A DNA stretch of 64,000 nt from Rhodoferax sp. (GTDB lineage: Bacteria; Pseudomonadota; Gammaproteobacteria; Burkholderiales; Burkholderiaceae_C), in contig JARWZT010000003.1 of the NCBI GenBank assembly GCA_029866205.1, forward strand, positions 124,001-188,000, given 5' to 3'. Shown piece by piece: positions 1-8,563 of the stretch; the first letter of the stretch is position 1, and each line of letters starts with the position of its first letter. The notes below the pieces were generated by a model. It did not search any database. It was not told the DNA's origin and was given only the letters and a program-made list of their open reading frames with translations. The translations under genes and the position numbers were made by a program.

Positions 1-399
1 GGGGTTGTTGGGCATCAGCACCACGTAGCGACCGGCGAGCGACACAAAGGTGGTCAGCGCCGCGCCTTTGTTGCCGCGCTCTTCTTTTTCAACCTGAACC
101 AGAAGTTCCTGGCCTTCCCGGATGGCGTCCTGGATGCGGGCGTTGTTGACGGCTACGCCTTGCTGGAAATACTGTTTGGAAATTTCCTTGAAGGGCAAAA
201 AGCCATGGCGGTCTTCACCGTAGTCCACAAAGCAGGCTTCAAGTGAGGGCTCAACGCGCGTCACGACGGCCTTGTAGATGTTGCCCTTGCGCTGTTCGCG
301 CCCTTCGATTTCGATTTCGTAGTCGAGGAGTTTTTGTCCGTCGACGATGGCCAAGCGGCGTTCTTCAGCCTGCGTGGCGTTGATAAGCATCCGTTTCAT
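1..399 (-). CDS. rne: Ribonuclease E, N-terminal 133 residues (runs off the left edge)
   Basis: Endoribonuclease E starts mRNA decay and processes rRNA and tRNA precursors at the inner membrane. Translating the minus strand from the ATG at 399-397 gives [20 protein letters not shown], the hallmark RNase E/G start, followed by the S1-like RNA-binding segment ([19 protein letters not shown], then [14 protein letters not shown]). The frame is open to base 1, so the catalytic core and the degradosome scaffold lie outside. It is divergent from rluC, the same arrangement as in Escherichia coli. The long upstream leader suggests the autoregulation known for rne. The family call is secure; RNase G is less likely because the [10 protein letters not shown] opening is typical of RNase E. 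Confidence 0.93.
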   Translation of the reverse strand, partial: MKRMLINATQAEERRLAIVDGQKLLDYEIEIEGREQRKGNIYKAVVTRVEPSLEACFVDYGEDRHGFLPFKEISKQYFQQGVAVNNARIQDAIREGQELLVQVEKEERGNKGAALTTFVSLAGRYVVLMPNNP

Positions 400-896
400 G
401 GAGTGCATCCTTTTCAGTTGTCAGTTGCCCAAAATGGGCCAACGATGCCTGAACCGAAAAACTGAACTGAGGAGGAATTGCCGGAGAACTTCGATTCACA
501 CGAGGTGTCGAAGCGTAGGCGCAGGGATGGGGACGAGGGGATGGATTCGGGTTGTTGCAGCCTGACAAACAGCACTGGGTGCTCCGCAGCCGGCCGGCAA
601 TGCCTCAAACGCGCCGACAAACGGAGCGCAAACGCTCCGCAGGCACAGGTTTTTCAAGGGCTTCAACACAAATGTCTCGTTTCATTCCATTCTCAGACCG
701 AGCGGGTCTGGGAATTTGGGGTATTCCGTATCAGGGGTTCAATTCTTCGGCTTGACCGTGATGTGTGCTGGCCACCAACCGCAACTGGCGGGTGATTTGC
801 AAGCAATGCAGCAAGGCGGCATCGACCGGCTAGCGAGGCTGTTTGTGGGGGGTGGACTAAACTCCAACCAAATCAACCACTTACGGCAAAACGCTA
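400..896. other. rne-rluC intergenic region, probable long rne 5' leader
   Basis: About 500 bases separate the divergent rne and rluC starts. Short open frames on both strands look like chance ORFs: no plausible ribosome site and no recognisable product. In E. coli rne has a long structured leader that RNase E itself cleaves to control its own level, and this gap has the right position and size for an equivalent. The perfect minus-strand TATAAT at 906-911 lies just beyond it. I could not fold the region reliably by eye. Confidence 0.4.
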
Positions 897-2066
897 GTGA
901 AACACATTATAGGGGTCAACGCCGCCGAGCCGATGGCTGCTTCCCCAGCAGGGTCGGGTGGTGCGGTGCGCTGGCTCACGGTGGATGAAAACAGCGCAGA
1001 CCAGCGCCTGGACAACTACCTCATGCGGGAACTGAAGGGTGTGCCCAAAACCCATATTTACCGGATCATACGCAGCGGCGAGGTGCGGGTCAACAAAGGC
1101 CGTGCCAGCGCCGACACCCGCTTGCAGGTGGGCGATGTGTTACGCCTGCCGCCAGTGCGCCTTTCCGAGCGAGCGGCCGACAAGGCCCAAGCCATGGCGG
1201 ACGTCGTCGCACACCACGTTCCGGCCAAGAACTTTGCCGTGTTGTTTGAAGACGCGCACTTTCTCGCCATCGACAAACCCGCCGGCGTGGCGGTGCATGG
1301 CGGTTCGGGTGTGAGTTTTGGCGTGATTGAGCAATTGCGGATGGCCCGACCCCAAGCCCCGTTTCTGGAGTTGGTACACCGTCTGGACCGCGAAACCAGC
1401 GGAATTTTGCTGGTCGCCAAGAAGCGAAGCGCACTCAAACATCTGCAGTCCCAGTTTCGCGACCGGGAGACCGGAAAAACCTATCTGGCGCTGACGCTAG
1501 GCCAGTGGCCGAGCAACAAAAAGGTGCTGGACAAGCCCCTGCACAAGTATTTGCTGGACACCGAGGGTGGTAAAGGTGAGGGCGAGCGCCGCGTCAGAGT
1601 GGTGTCCAAAGACGACCCCAATGGCATGCCCTCACTGACTTTGGTGAAAGTCAACTGCACGACGGCCCAGGGCGCGCCGCAGCCCTATTCACTGCTGGAA
1701 GTCACAATCAAAACCGGCCGGACCCACCAGATCCGGGTGCACCTGGCCTCGGAGGGGATGCCTATTGTGGGCGACGACAAGTATGGTGACTTTGAGCGCA
1801 ACAAGGCCTTGGCGCGCGCAACCGGGGCGCAATCGCTCAAACGCATGTTTTTGCATGCCTGGCGCTTGCAATGCGACCACCCGGCGACCGGTCAGCGTGT
1901 GGAGTTGCAAGCGCCGCCGCCACCTGAGCTGGCTGCGTTTCTGCAGGCCGTTTTGCCCGCCGCACGCATTGCCATCCCCGCTCCTTTGGCAACACCCGCC
2001 TCAGAAACCTCTTTATCCACCATCGGGGCGTCTGCCTCCGGAGCTAGCATCCATGAATCCGACTAA
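897..2066 (+). CDS. rluC: 23S rRNA pseudouridine synthase, RluC type
   Basis: RluC isomerises uridines 955, 2504 and 2580 (E. coli numbering) of 23S rRNA to pseudouridine. An N-terminal S4 RNA-binding domain is visible (DQRLDNYLMREL, then RSGEVRVNKGR), followed by the RluA-family catalytic core with the HRLDRETSG motif that holds the catalytic aspartate and GRTHQIRVHLA nearer the C-terminus. The frame opens with GTG at 897. An ATG at 933 is an equally possible start, since neither has a strong ribosome site and the conserved part begins near the LTVDENSADQ segment. Its position opposite rne matches other proteobacteria. The last 14 bases overlap the following HAD gene, suggesting coupled translation. 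Confidence 0.88.
   Translation: MKHIIGVNAAEPMAASPAGSGGAVRWLTVDENSADQRLDNYLMRELKGVPKTHIYRIIRSGEVRVNKGRASADTRLQVGDVLRLPPVRLSERAADKAQAMADVVAHHVPAKNFAVLFEDAHFLAIDKPAGVAVHGGSGVSFGVIEQLRMARPQAPFLELVHRLDRETSGILLVAKKRSALKHLQSQFRDRETGKTYLALTLGQWPSNKKVLDKPLHKYLLDTEGGKGEGERRVRVVSKDDPNGMPSLTLVKVNCTTAQGAPQPYSLLEVTIKTGRTHQIRVHLASEGMPIVGDDKYGDFERNKALARATGAQSLKRMFLHAWRLQCDHPATGQRVELQAPPPPELAAFLQAVLPAARIAIPAPLATPASETSLSTIGASASGASIHESD
906..911 (-). promoter_or_regulatory. Candidate -10 element (TATAAT) for rne
   Basis: The minus strand carries a perfect TATAAT here, at the start of rluC on the other strand. It would begin an rne transcript near 899 with a leader of about 500 nt. No good TTGACA-like -35 lies 16-18 bases upstream, so this is tentative. 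Confidence 0.3.
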
Positions 2067-2733
2067 ATCTACGGCGCGTGCGCGCCGTTTTGACCTGATC
2101 GCCTTTGATTGGGATGGCACGCTGTTCGACTCCACAGCCATCATCGCGCGCAGTATCCAGCGCGCCGTGGGCGATGTGGGCGGGGCGGTGCCCAGCGATG
2201 CCGACGCCTCTTATGTCATTGGTTTGGGCCTGATGCAGGCACTCGCCCATGCCGCACCTGACGTACCCAAAGAAAAATACCCCTTGCTGGGTGAGCGTTA
2301 CAAGCACCACTACTCCTTGCACCAAAACGACATTAGTCTGTTTCCTGGCGTCTTGGGCATGCTGGGTGACCTGCGCGAGCGACAGCATTTTTTGACCGTG
2401 GCCACCGGGAAAAGTCGCTGGGGCTTGAACCAGGCACTGGCAGATGTGGCCCTTAAAGAGCTTTTTCATGCCACCCGTACGGCGGACGAGACTGCCGGCA
2501 AACCCAATGCCCGCATGTTGAACGAGTTGATGGCCGAGCTGGGCGTCTCACCCGAGCGCACCCTGATGGTGGGCGACACCACCCACGACTTGCAGATGGC
2601 GATCAACGCCGGTTGTGCTGCGGTGGGCGTTAGTTATGGTGCCCACGACCACAGCGCCCTGGCGGCCCTCGGCCCGCTTTTTGTCGCGGATTCCGCAAGC
2701 CAACTGCACCAGTGGATGCTGGACCACGCCTGA
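2053..2733 (+). CDS. HAD-superfamily phosphatase, phosphoglycolate-phosphatase-like
   Basis: A 226-residue haloacid-dehalogenase hydrolase. Motif I is FDWDGTLFDS, with the nucleophile and acid/base aspartates at residues 19 and 21. A helical cap follows, then the GKPNA lysine region and motif IV MVGDTTHDLQMA. This fits the Gph/PpaX-like subfamily (phosphoglycolate or small phosphomonoester hydrolysis), but substrate cannot be read from sequence. The start is the ATG at 2053, inside the end of rluC in another frame; a longer upstream reading of this frame lies within rluC and is not real. It is followed after 9 bases by a Rieske protein gene, so rluC, this gene, the Rieske gene and sppA probably form one operon. 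Confidence 0.82.
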   Translation: MNPTKSTARARRFDLIAFDWDGTLFDSTAIIARSIQRAVGDVGGAVPSDADASYVIGLGLMQALAHAAPDVPKEKYPLLGERYKHHYSLHQNDISLFPGVLGMLGDLRERQHFLTVATGKSRWGLNQALADVALKELFHATRTADETAGKPNARMLNELMAELGVSPERTLMVGDTTHDLQMAINAGCAAVGVSYGAHDHSALAALGPLFVADSASQLHQWMLDHA

Positions 2734-2742
2734 GAGCGCATC

Positions 2743-3117
2743 GTGCCAACGCCATTTGAACGTATCGCTTTGTGCCAATCTGGTGATTTGGTCGACTCCG
2801 GCCTGGCCGTTCCTTTTGATGTCAATTACCAAGGGCTCAGCTGCTGGGCTTTTGCGATTCGGTTTGACGGCCAGGTCCACGCCTACCTGAACCGCTGCGC
2901 CCATGTGGCCATGGAAATGGATTTTCAAGCCAACCGTTTTTTTGATACCACCGGGCGCTGGTTGATTTGTGCCACCCACGGGGCCCTTTACCAGCCGGAC
3001 ACAGGGCGCTGTATGTCCGGGCCCTGTCGACGCGGCCTGGTCAAAATCGACCTCAGTGAGCAAGACGGCATAGTCCACTGGCATACTGCCCCTCAACTAC
3101 AGCCTATCGCCTTCTAA
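2743..3117 (+). CDS. Rieske [2Fe-2S] domain protein, stand-alone ferredoxin type
   Basis: A 124-residue single-domain Rieske protein. The two cluster-binding boxes are RCAHVAMEM (C-x-H) and CATHGALYQPDTG (C-x2-H), which together ligate one [2Fe-2S] centre. There is no membrane segment or catalytic domain, so it resembles the small NirD or dioxygenase-ferredoxin class. The electron-transfer partner is unknown; no oxygenase is adjacent. It starts with GTG at 2743 after a GAGAG-like ribosome site and ends one base before the sppA ATG. I recall stand-alone Rieske genes between a HAD phosphatase and sppA in Comamonadaceae, which would suggest a conserved housekeeping role. Confidence 0.85.
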   Translation: MPTPFERIALCQSGDLVDSGLAVPFDVNYQGLSCWAFAIRFDGQVHAYLNRCAHVAMEMDFQANRFFDTTGRWLICATHGALYQPDTGRCMSGPCRRGLVKIDLSEQDGIVHWHTAPQLQPIAF

Positions 3118-3118
3118 T

Positions 3119-4126
3119 ATGAACGACAACGAGCCCTCCCTGGAACCCTCCGCAGCCGCAACTCCCGATCGTCCCCAGGCCACGGTGGGTCGTGAACCGC
3201 CAAACTGGGAGCGCTCGGCCATCGAAAAATGGATGGATGCCACATTGGCAGAGCAACGCAGTGCGCGGCGTTGGAAATATGGCCTGCGGACGGCGTGGTT
3301 GGTGTTTTTGGTGGCCTTGGTGTGGCTCGGCGTAGATCGGGGGACGGTTCACAATGCCGACATCAGCCGCCCGCACACGGCGGTGGTGGAAATCAAGGGG
3401 GAAATTGCCTCTGGCGGCGAGGCGAATGCCGAGGTGGTGGTCTCGTCGATGCGCAGTGCCTTTGAAGACGAAGGCGCGCAAGCGGTGGTCTTGCTGGTGA
3501 ATTCGCCCGGAGGCAGTCCGGTGCAGGCCGGGATCATCAACGACGAAATTCGCCGCCTCAAGGCCTTGCACAAAAAGCCGGTGTACGTAGTGGTCGAAGA
3601 GACCTGCGCTTCCGCGGCTTATTACATTGCGGTGGCTGCCGACCAGATATTTGTCGACAAGGCCAGTGTGGTGGGCAGTATTGGCGTGCTGATGGACGGT
3701 TTTGGCTTTACCGGCCTGATGGACAAACTCGGGGTGGAGCGTCGACTGATGACCGCGGGGCAGAACAAAGGTTTCCTGGACCCGTTCAGCCCACAGACCG
3801 AAAAACAGCGGGAGTTTGCCCAGGCCATGCTCAATCAGATTCACCAGCAGTTTATTGCCGCGGTGAAAGCAGGGCGAGGCGACCGCCTGAAAGAGACGCC
3901 AGAGACTTTCAGCGGCCTGTTCTGGACGGGAGATCAGGCCGTTCAGATGGGATTGGCGGACCAGCTCGGCAATCTGGATTTCGTCGCCCGCGAAATTGTC
4001 AAAGCCCCCGAAATCATCGACTACACGCGGCGTGAAAACGTGGCGGAGCGCTTGGTCAAACGTTTTGGTGCTTCGATGGGCGAGTCCATGGCCCAAGCCC
4101 TGCGCACGGCGCCTGCCCTGCGCTAG
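3119..4126 (+). CDS. sppA: Signal peptide peptidase SppA, short S49 form
   Basis: A membrane serine protease of family S49 that degrades cleaved signal peptides and may act in envelope quality control. Residues 1-50 are a charged cytoplasmic stretch; one transmembrane helix spans about 57-72. The protease domain contains the LLVNSPGGS oxyanion strand, the nucleophile Ser165 in ETCASAAYY, and Lys217 in TAGQNKGF. The 52-residue Ser-Lys spacing is that of the Bacillus-type single-domain enzyme. At 335 residues it is the short form, not the 67-kDa tandem enzyme of E. coli. It ends tail to tail with the methyltransferase gene on the minus strand, sharing four bases. Confidence 0.9.
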   Translation: MNDNEPSLEPSAAATPDRPQATVGREPPNWERSAIEKWMDATLAEQRSARRWKYGLRTAWLVFLVALVWLGVDRGTVHNADISRPHTAVVEIKGEIASGGEANAEVVVSSMRSAFEDEGAQAVVLLVNSPGGSPVQAGIINDEIRRLKALHKKPVYVVVEETCASAAYYIAVAADQIFVDKASVVGSIGVLMDGFGFTGLMDKLGVERRLMTAGQNKGFLDPFSPQTEKQREFAQAMLNQIHQQFIAAVKAGRGDRLKETPETFSGLFWTGDQAVQMGLADQLGNLDFVAREIVKAPEIIDYTRRENVAERLVKRFGASMGESMAQALRTAPALR

Positions 4127-4887
4127 GGCCCGATGGCAAAGACAGTGGGAGCGGCGTTGTCGAGCGCCCACCCTCGGGACTTCCAGGTTTTTACGTCGGC
4201 GCTGCGGTTGCAGGCGTTGGCCAGCGTCAGGCCGCTGGAGGTTGCGAGCCGCGTGCTGGGCTGCAAGGTCTGAAGCAGGGTGGCAAGCAGCGCTTGATTT
4301 CGGTAGGGTGTTTCGATGAACAGCTGGGTTTGTTGTGTTTTGAGTGCCAAACTCTCTAGCGTCTTGACACGCTGAGCGCGCTCTGCCGCATCACTGGGCA
4401 CATAGCCCACAAAAGCGAAATTCTGGCCGTTCAGGCCGCTCGATGCGAGCGCCAACAGCAGGGATACCGGCCCGACCAGCGGCACCACGGTAATCCCGAG
4501 TTGATGGGCGGCGCGGACCACCGACGATCCTGGATCGGCCACTGCAGGCATTCCGGCTTCGCTGACCAAACCCAGGTCGTGGCCCGCCAACAAGGCGCCC
4601 AGCAGGGGGCGCGCGTCAAACCCGGCTTGGTGATCCCCTTTTTTATGCACTTCACGGGGCAACTCGACCAAAGTTTGGGCTTGAATAGCCACTTGCAAAG
4701 GAACAATTTCCCCCACCCGCTTCAGGTAGGCCCGTGTGGATTTGGCGTTTTCGCAGACCCAATGCTGCAGGGAAGCCGCGACACGCAGCGTTTGCAGCGG
4801 CATGGAGTCCTCCAATGGACTTTGCTGTGCACAGCCAAAGTCCAGCGGAGCGGGAACCAGATACAGATGACCCAAGCCCGCGCTCAT
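4123..4887 (-). CDS. RsmI-like SAM-dependent methyltransferase (tetrapyrrole methylase fold)
   Basis: A 254-residue member of the RsmI/tetrapyrrole methylase family. LYLVPAPLDFG replaces the usual opening strand and LVSEAGMPAVADPG is the family signature around the SAM site; ALASSGLNGQNFAFVGYVP follows. True RsmI (2'-O-methylation of C1402 of 16S rRNA) is longer and opens with a VATPIGNL-type motif, so this is probably a divergent paralogue with an unknown, perhaps rRNA, target. The start is the ATG at 4887, whose last bases overlap the maf stop (ATGA), showing translational coupling with maf. A longer upstream reading of the same frame lies inside maf and is not real. Confidence 0.72.
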   Translation of the reverse strand: MSAGLGHLYLVPAPLDFGCAQQSPLEDSMPLQTLRVAASLQHWVCENAKSTRAYLKRVGEIVPLQVAIQAQTLVELPREVHKKGDHQAGFDARPLLGALLAGHDLGLVSEAGMPAVADPGSSVVRAAHQLGITVVPLVGPVSLLLALASSGLNGQNFAFVGYVPSDAAERAQRVKTLESLALKTQQTQLFIETPYRNQALLATLLQTLQPSTRLATSSGLTLANACNRSADVKTWKSRGWALDNAAPTVFAIGP

Positions 4888-5486
4888 GCCGCGCCCAGCA
4901 AAGGCAAACCGGCCGCACGCAACAGGCTGCATAGCCGTATCAGCGGCAAGCCGACGAGTGATGTCGGGTCGTCGTTCTCTATTGCGCTGAGGAGCGCAAT
5001 GCCCAAACCCTCGCTCTTGCAGCTTCCTGCGCAATCGTAAGGTTGCTCGGTCCGAAGATAAAAATCTATTTCCTGGTCGGAAAAATCTCGGTATTTCACC
5101 TGCACCGGAACCAAAACCTCGCTGCAAAATCCGGTTTCTTCGCAGACGACCGCCATGGCCGTTTGAAAAATCACCGTGTTCCCGCGCATACGACGCAACT
5201 GCTCTGTTGCGCGGGTGTAGTCGCCGGGTTTGCCGAGGCTGTCGCCATGGAGGTCTGCGACCTGGTCACAGCCGATGACGATGCTGCCCGGAAATTTTGT
5301 ACTCACAGCGCGTGCTTTGGCCAGTGCCAGGCGTGTGGCCAGCGATGCGGGCGCTTCGTGGCGGTGCGGCGTCTCGTCCACGTTCGGTGCCTGCACCGTA
5401 AAGTGCAGGCCGAGCCGTTCGAGTAACTGGCGACGGTAGACCGAGGTCGAACCCAAAATGAGTGAGCGGGGCGGGAGTGATTGCAT
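4884..5486 (-). CDS. maf: Maf/YceF nucleotide pyrophosphatase
   Basis: A 200-residue Maf-family nucleoside triphosphate pyrophosphatase that hydrolyses non-canonical nucleotides. The opening LILGSTSVYRRQLLERL is the phosphate-binding motif. The Tyr-Arg-Arg variant and GCDQVADLHG fit the YceF (7-methyl-GTP) branch rather than YhdE. VDETPH and YDCAGSCKSEGLG complete the signature. It starts at the ATG 5486, only 25 bases from the yceD ATG on the other strand, so the two divergent promoters must overlap or lie in each other's coding sequence. It is coupled by ATGA overlap to the RsmI-like gene downstream. E. coli yceF is likewise divergent from yceD-rpmF-plsX. Confidence 0.88.
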   Translation of the reverse strand: MQSLPPRSLILGSTSVYRRQLLERLGLHFTVQAPNVDETPHRHEAPASLATRLALAKARAVSTKFPGSIVIGCDQVADLHGDSLGKPGDYTRATEQLRRMRGNTVIFQTAMAVVCEETGFCSEVLVPVQVKYRDFSDQEIDFYLRTEQPYDCAGSCKSEGLGIALLSAIENDDPTSLVGLPLIRLCSLLRAAGLPLLGAA

Positions 5487-5511
5487 ATTGCGATTCTCTT
5501 ACACTGCCGCA

Positions 5512-6054
5512 ATGACCGCGATATTCAACCCACGCAAACTCCCGATCCTGAATTTTGCCAAGTCCCATGGCAGCCTCGCGGGTGATCTGCCGCTGGCCCA
5601 GCTGGATCGATTGCACGAATTTCAACAAGGTGGCGCGGAGGTGGGTGATGTCCACTTCCAGGCCCGAGGCGAAATGCGGCTCACCGCGGCTGGCACACCT
5701 GCGCCTTGGGTGCTGCTGTCGGCCACCACGCAACTGACGCTGGTTTGTCAGCGTTGTTTGGGCCCGGTTGCGCAGGACATTGCTTTTGAGCGGGATTTTC
5801 GATTCGTTGAATCGGAAGCGCAGGCCGACATCGAGGACGAAGACGCAGAAGAAGACGTGCTGGCGCTGAGCCCTGATTTCGACTTGCTGGCGTTGGTGGA
5901 GGACGAGCTGTTGATGGACTTGCCAGCCTCGCCCAAGCATGAGGTGTGTCCGCAGCCTGTGAAACTTCGGGTGGCGGATAGTGATTATCAAGAACCTGAA
6001 GATAAACCCAACCCCTTCGCTGCGCTCGCGGGCTTGAGAATTCCAAAGAAATAG
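5512..6054 (+). CDS. yceD: YceD/DUF177 protein, large ribosomal RNA accumulation protein
   Basis: A 180-residue DUF177 protein; the family is needed for normal 23S rRNA accumulation in plants and bacteria, by an unknown mechanism. The CQRCLGPV pair of cysteines and a second one in HEVCPQ are typical, as are the acidic middle (EAQADIEDEDAEEDV) and the basic C-terminal GLRIPKK. The ATG at 5512 begins MTAIFNPRKLPI, matching the family's start; an in-frame extension upstream overlaps maf and is unlikely. It precedes rpmF, the near-universal neighbour of this family. Confidence 0.88.
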   Translation: MTAIFNPRKLPILNFAKSHGSLAGDLPLAQLDRLHEFQQGGAEVGDVHFQARGEMRLTAAGTPAPWVLLSATTQLTLVCQRCLGPVAQDIAFERDFRFVESEAQADIEDEDAEEDVLALSPDFDLLALVEDELLMDLPASPKHEVCPQPVKLRVADSDYQEPEDKPNPFAALAGLRIPKK

Positions 6055-6101
6055 TATCCATCCCCTGAGTCCGCTGTCGGCTTCGATGGCCGACCTTGGG
6101 C

Positions 6102-6107
6102 TATAAT
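6102..6107 (+). promoter_or_regulatory. Candidate -10 element (TATAAT) upstream of rpmF
   Basis: A perfect TATAAT sits about 100 bases before the rpmF start, in the 151-base yceD-rpmF gap. No strong -35 hexamer is evident 16-18 bases upstream. It would give rpmF and perhaps plsX-fab a promoter separate from yceD. Confidence 0.45.
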
Positions 6108-6205
6108 CGTGGGCTTACCGCGCGGCTAAGGTTCAGACTGGCAGTGCGTTTTTACCCACCCTACCGTGCTGCGTATTGCGCAGTGCAAATGACCAGGAGC
6201 CGACC

Positions 6206-6388
6206 ATGGCAGTTCAACAAAACAAAAAATCTCCCTCCAAGCGCGGCATGCACCGCTCGCACAATGCCCTGGTCGTGCCAGGAATTGCAGTGGAACCCAC
6301 CACCGGCGAAATTCACCTCCGCCACCACATCAGCCCCACTGGTTTTTACCGTGGCCGCAAAGTGTTGAAAACAAAGTCTGAAGCTTAA
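6206..6388 (+). CDS. rpmF: 50S ribosomal protein L32
   Basis: A 60-residue basic ribosomal protein. [20 protein letters not shown] is the invariant L32 opening, and [14 protein letters not shown] the conserved C-terminal part. The start is the ATG at 6206, with AGGAG eight bases upstream; an upstream in-frame ATG at 6176 is not needed. The four-cysteine zinc form of L32 is not seen, so this is the zinc-independent type. The yceD-rpmF-plsX-fabH order is conserved across Proteobacteria. Confidence 0.97.
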   Translation: MAVQQNKKSPSKRGMHRSHNALVVPGIAVEPTTGEIHLRHHISPTGFYRGRKVLKTKSEA

Positions 6389-6404
6389 TTCCCACTCAGG
6401 CGAC

Positions 6405-6450
6405 AAGCCCGAAGCTGCATGCGATGTGGCGTCGGGCTTTTCTCTTTTTT
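6405..6450 (+). terminator. Rho-independent terminator after rpmF
   Basis: AAGCCCGA (6405-6412) pairs with TCGGGCTT (6432-6439), followed by a T-rich run TTCTCTTTTTT. The 19-base loop is large, so termination may be partial and allow read-through into plsX. Confidence 0.7.
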
Positions 6451-6494
6451 GAGCGCGTGTTTGTTCTCGTTTTTTCGATAAAAGCCCTGCAGGC

Positions 6495-7544
6495 ATGATC
6501 ACCATTGCTGTTGATTGCATGGGGGGTGACCATGGGCCTTCGGTCATTCTGCCCGCGTGCCGCAAATTTCTCGAGGCTCGCCCGGAAGCCGCCATTCTTT
6601 TGGTGGGTCTGCCAGATGACCTTCGCAACTTTTCGCACCCGCGCGCAAAGGTCATTGCCGCCAGTGAAGTCGTCACCATGGACGATCCGCTTGAAGTGGC
6701 GCTGCGCAAGAAAAAAGACTCCTCCATGCGGGTTGCGGTTCAGCAAGTCAAAGATGGGAGTGCGCAAGCCGCCGTGTCTGCGGGCAACACGGGCGCTTTG
6801 ATGGCGATCTCTCGTTATTTGCTCAAGACCTTGGATGGCATTGAGCGTCCCGCCTTGTCGGGCCAGATCCCCAATGCCTTGGGTGGTGCCACCACTGTCT
6901 TGGACCTCGGGGCTAATGTGGATTGCACGGCAGTACAGCTGCTCCAGTTTGCGGTCATGGGCTCAGCGCTGGTATCTGTGACGCAGGGCAAAACGCAGCC
7001 TTCCGTGGGTTTGCTGAACATCGGGTCCGAGATCATCAAGGGCAATGAAACCATCAAGCAGGCCGGTGATCTGATGCGCGCCGCCGCTTTGGCAGGTGAC
7101 TTGCATTTTTTCGGAAACGTCGAGGGCAACGATATTTTCAAGGGCACGGTCGACTTGGTGGTGTGCGACGGCTTTGTCGGCAACGTGGCGCTCAAGACCG
7201 GCGAAGGGTTGGCCAGCATGATTGGCGGTTTCTTGAAAGCGGAATTTTCGAAAAATTTCTTTACCAAGTTCTCAGCGGTGGTCGCTTATTCGGTTTTATC
7301 CGCGCTGAAAAGCCGCATTGACCCCGGTCGTCACAATGGTGCGGCGCTGTTGGGTTTGCGTGGTGTGGTGTTCAAAAGTCACGGTTCAGCCGATGCTTGG
7401 GCCTTTGGAAACGCATTGTTGCGGGCGTATGATGCCGTGGACCATAAGCTGCTTGAGCGCGTCCAAACGCGGCTCGCTCACGCTGCCCCGCTCTTGGCGG
7501 GATTGCACTCCGATACAGAAACCGCCGTTGCGGCCCTCCCATGA
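6495..7544 (+). CDS. plsX: Phosphate acyltransferase PlsX
   Basis: PlsX converts acyl-ACP and phosphate to acyl-phosphate, the acyl donor for PlsY in phospholipid synthesis; it is a peripheral membrane protein. The 349-residue product opens [15 protein letters not shown], the family signature, and has [23 protein letters not shown] and [11 protein letters not shown] downstream. The gene overlaps fabH by four bases (ATGA), so synthesis of fatty acids and of phospholipid precursors is coupled. Confidence 0.96.
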   Translation: MITIAVDCMGGDHGPSVILPACRKFLEARPEAAILLVGLPDDLRNFSHPRAKVIAASEVVTMDDPLEVALRKKKDSSMRVAVQQVKDGSAQAAVSAGNTGALMAISRYLLKTLDGIERPALSGQIPNALGGATTVLDLGANVDCTAVQLLQFAVMGSALVSVTQGKTQPSVGLLNIGSEIIKGNETIKQAGDLMRAAALAGDLHFFGNVEGNDIFKGTVDLVVCDGFVGNVALKTGEGLASMIGGFLKAEFSKNFFTKFSAVVAYSVLSALKSRIDPGRHNGAALLGLRGVVFKSHGSADAWAFGNALLRAYDAVDHKLLERVQTRLAHAAPLLAGLHSDTETAVAALP

Positions 7545-8518
7545 GCAGATATTCACGCATTACCGGTACCGGAAGCTACCTTCCTCCCCATAAGCTGACT
7601 AACGCCGACTTGGTGGCCCGGCTCGGTGCCAAAGGAATTGAAACCTCCGACGAGTGGATTGTGGAGCGCAGTGGCATCCATGCCCGCCACTTTGCCGGCG
7701 ACGGTGTTTTCAGCAGTGATCTGGGTCTGGAGGCCGCAAAAAAGGCCTTGGAGGCCGCCGGTCGCGTGCCCGAGGACATTGACCTGATTATCGTGGCCAC
7801 GTCTACTCCGGACATGGTGTTCCCGTCCACGGCTTGCATATTGCAGGGCAAGCTCGGTGCTGTGGGTGGTGCGGCCTTTGACGTGCAAGCGGTTTGCAGC
7901 GGTTTTGTGTATGCGCTGACGGTGGCCGATGCACTCATCAAGTCAGGCAGCGCCCGCTGCGCGCTGGTCGTAGGTGCTGAAATTTTTTCCCGAATTTTGG
8001 ACTTCAATGACCGCAGCACCTGCGTGCTGTTCGGAGATGGCGCGGGAGCCGTTATTTTGGAGGCTTCTGAGCGCCCCGGCATTTTGTCCAGCGATTTGCA
8101 CGCCGACGGTAAACATGTCGACCTTTTGTGCGTGCCAGGCCACGTCAGCGGCGGGGCGATCTCAGGTGTGCCTTTGTTGCAAATGGCCGGACAGTCCGTT
8201 TTCAAATTGGCGGTGGGTGTACTCGAAAGTGCGGCGCGGGCCGTGCTGGAAAAAGCCGGCAAGACCGAGGCGGATATTGATTGGTTGGTGCCACACCAAG
8301 CCAACATCCGCATCATGCAAAGTACCGCCAAAAAGCTCAAATTGCCCATGGAAAAAGTCATTGTGACGGTGAGCGAGCACGGCAATACGTCTGCCGCGTC
8401 GATTCCGCTCGCCTTGGACCACGGAGTGCGCAGCGGCCAGATTGTGCCCGGCCAAACCCTTTTGCTTGAGGGTGTGGGTGGTGGCTTTACCTGGGGTGCG
8501 GTGCTGCTGGATTTTTAG
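7541..8518 (+). CDS. fabH: 3-oxoacyl-ACP synthase III
   Basis: FabH condenses acetyl-CoA with malonyl-ACP to start type II fatty-acid synthesis. The 325-residue protein carries the catalytic triad Cys119 ([10 protein letters not shown]), His252 ([10 protein letters not shown]) and Asn282 ([10 protein letters not shown]). The N-terminal [15 protein letters not shown] is also typical. Position between plsX and fabD is standard, and the ATG is embedded in the plsX stop. Confidence 0.97.
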   Translation: MSRYSRITGTGSYLPPHKLTNADLVARLGAKGIETSDEWIVERSGIHARHFAGDGVFSSDLGLEAAKKALEAAGRVPEDIDLIIVATSTPDMVFPSTACILQGKLGAVGGAAFDVQAVCSGFVYALTVADALIKSGSARCALVVGAEIFSRILDFNDRSTCVLFGDGAGAVILEASERPGILSSDLHADGKHVDLLCVPGHVSGGAISGVPLLQMAGQSVFKLAVGVLESAARAVLEKAGKTEADIDWLVPHQANIRIMQSTAKKLKLPMEKVIVTVSEHGNTSAASIPLALDHGVRSGQIVPGQTLLLEGVGGGFTWGAVLLDF

Positions 8519-8563
8519 CCCTTTGTTTGAGTCAAGACACCGACTTTCTTGCACGAAGACCTT

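Noticed and set aside
3104..4171. Minus-strand frame of 355 codons opposite sppA
   Set aside because: Mirror frame of a clear GC-rich gene; His/Arg-rich composition and no domain.
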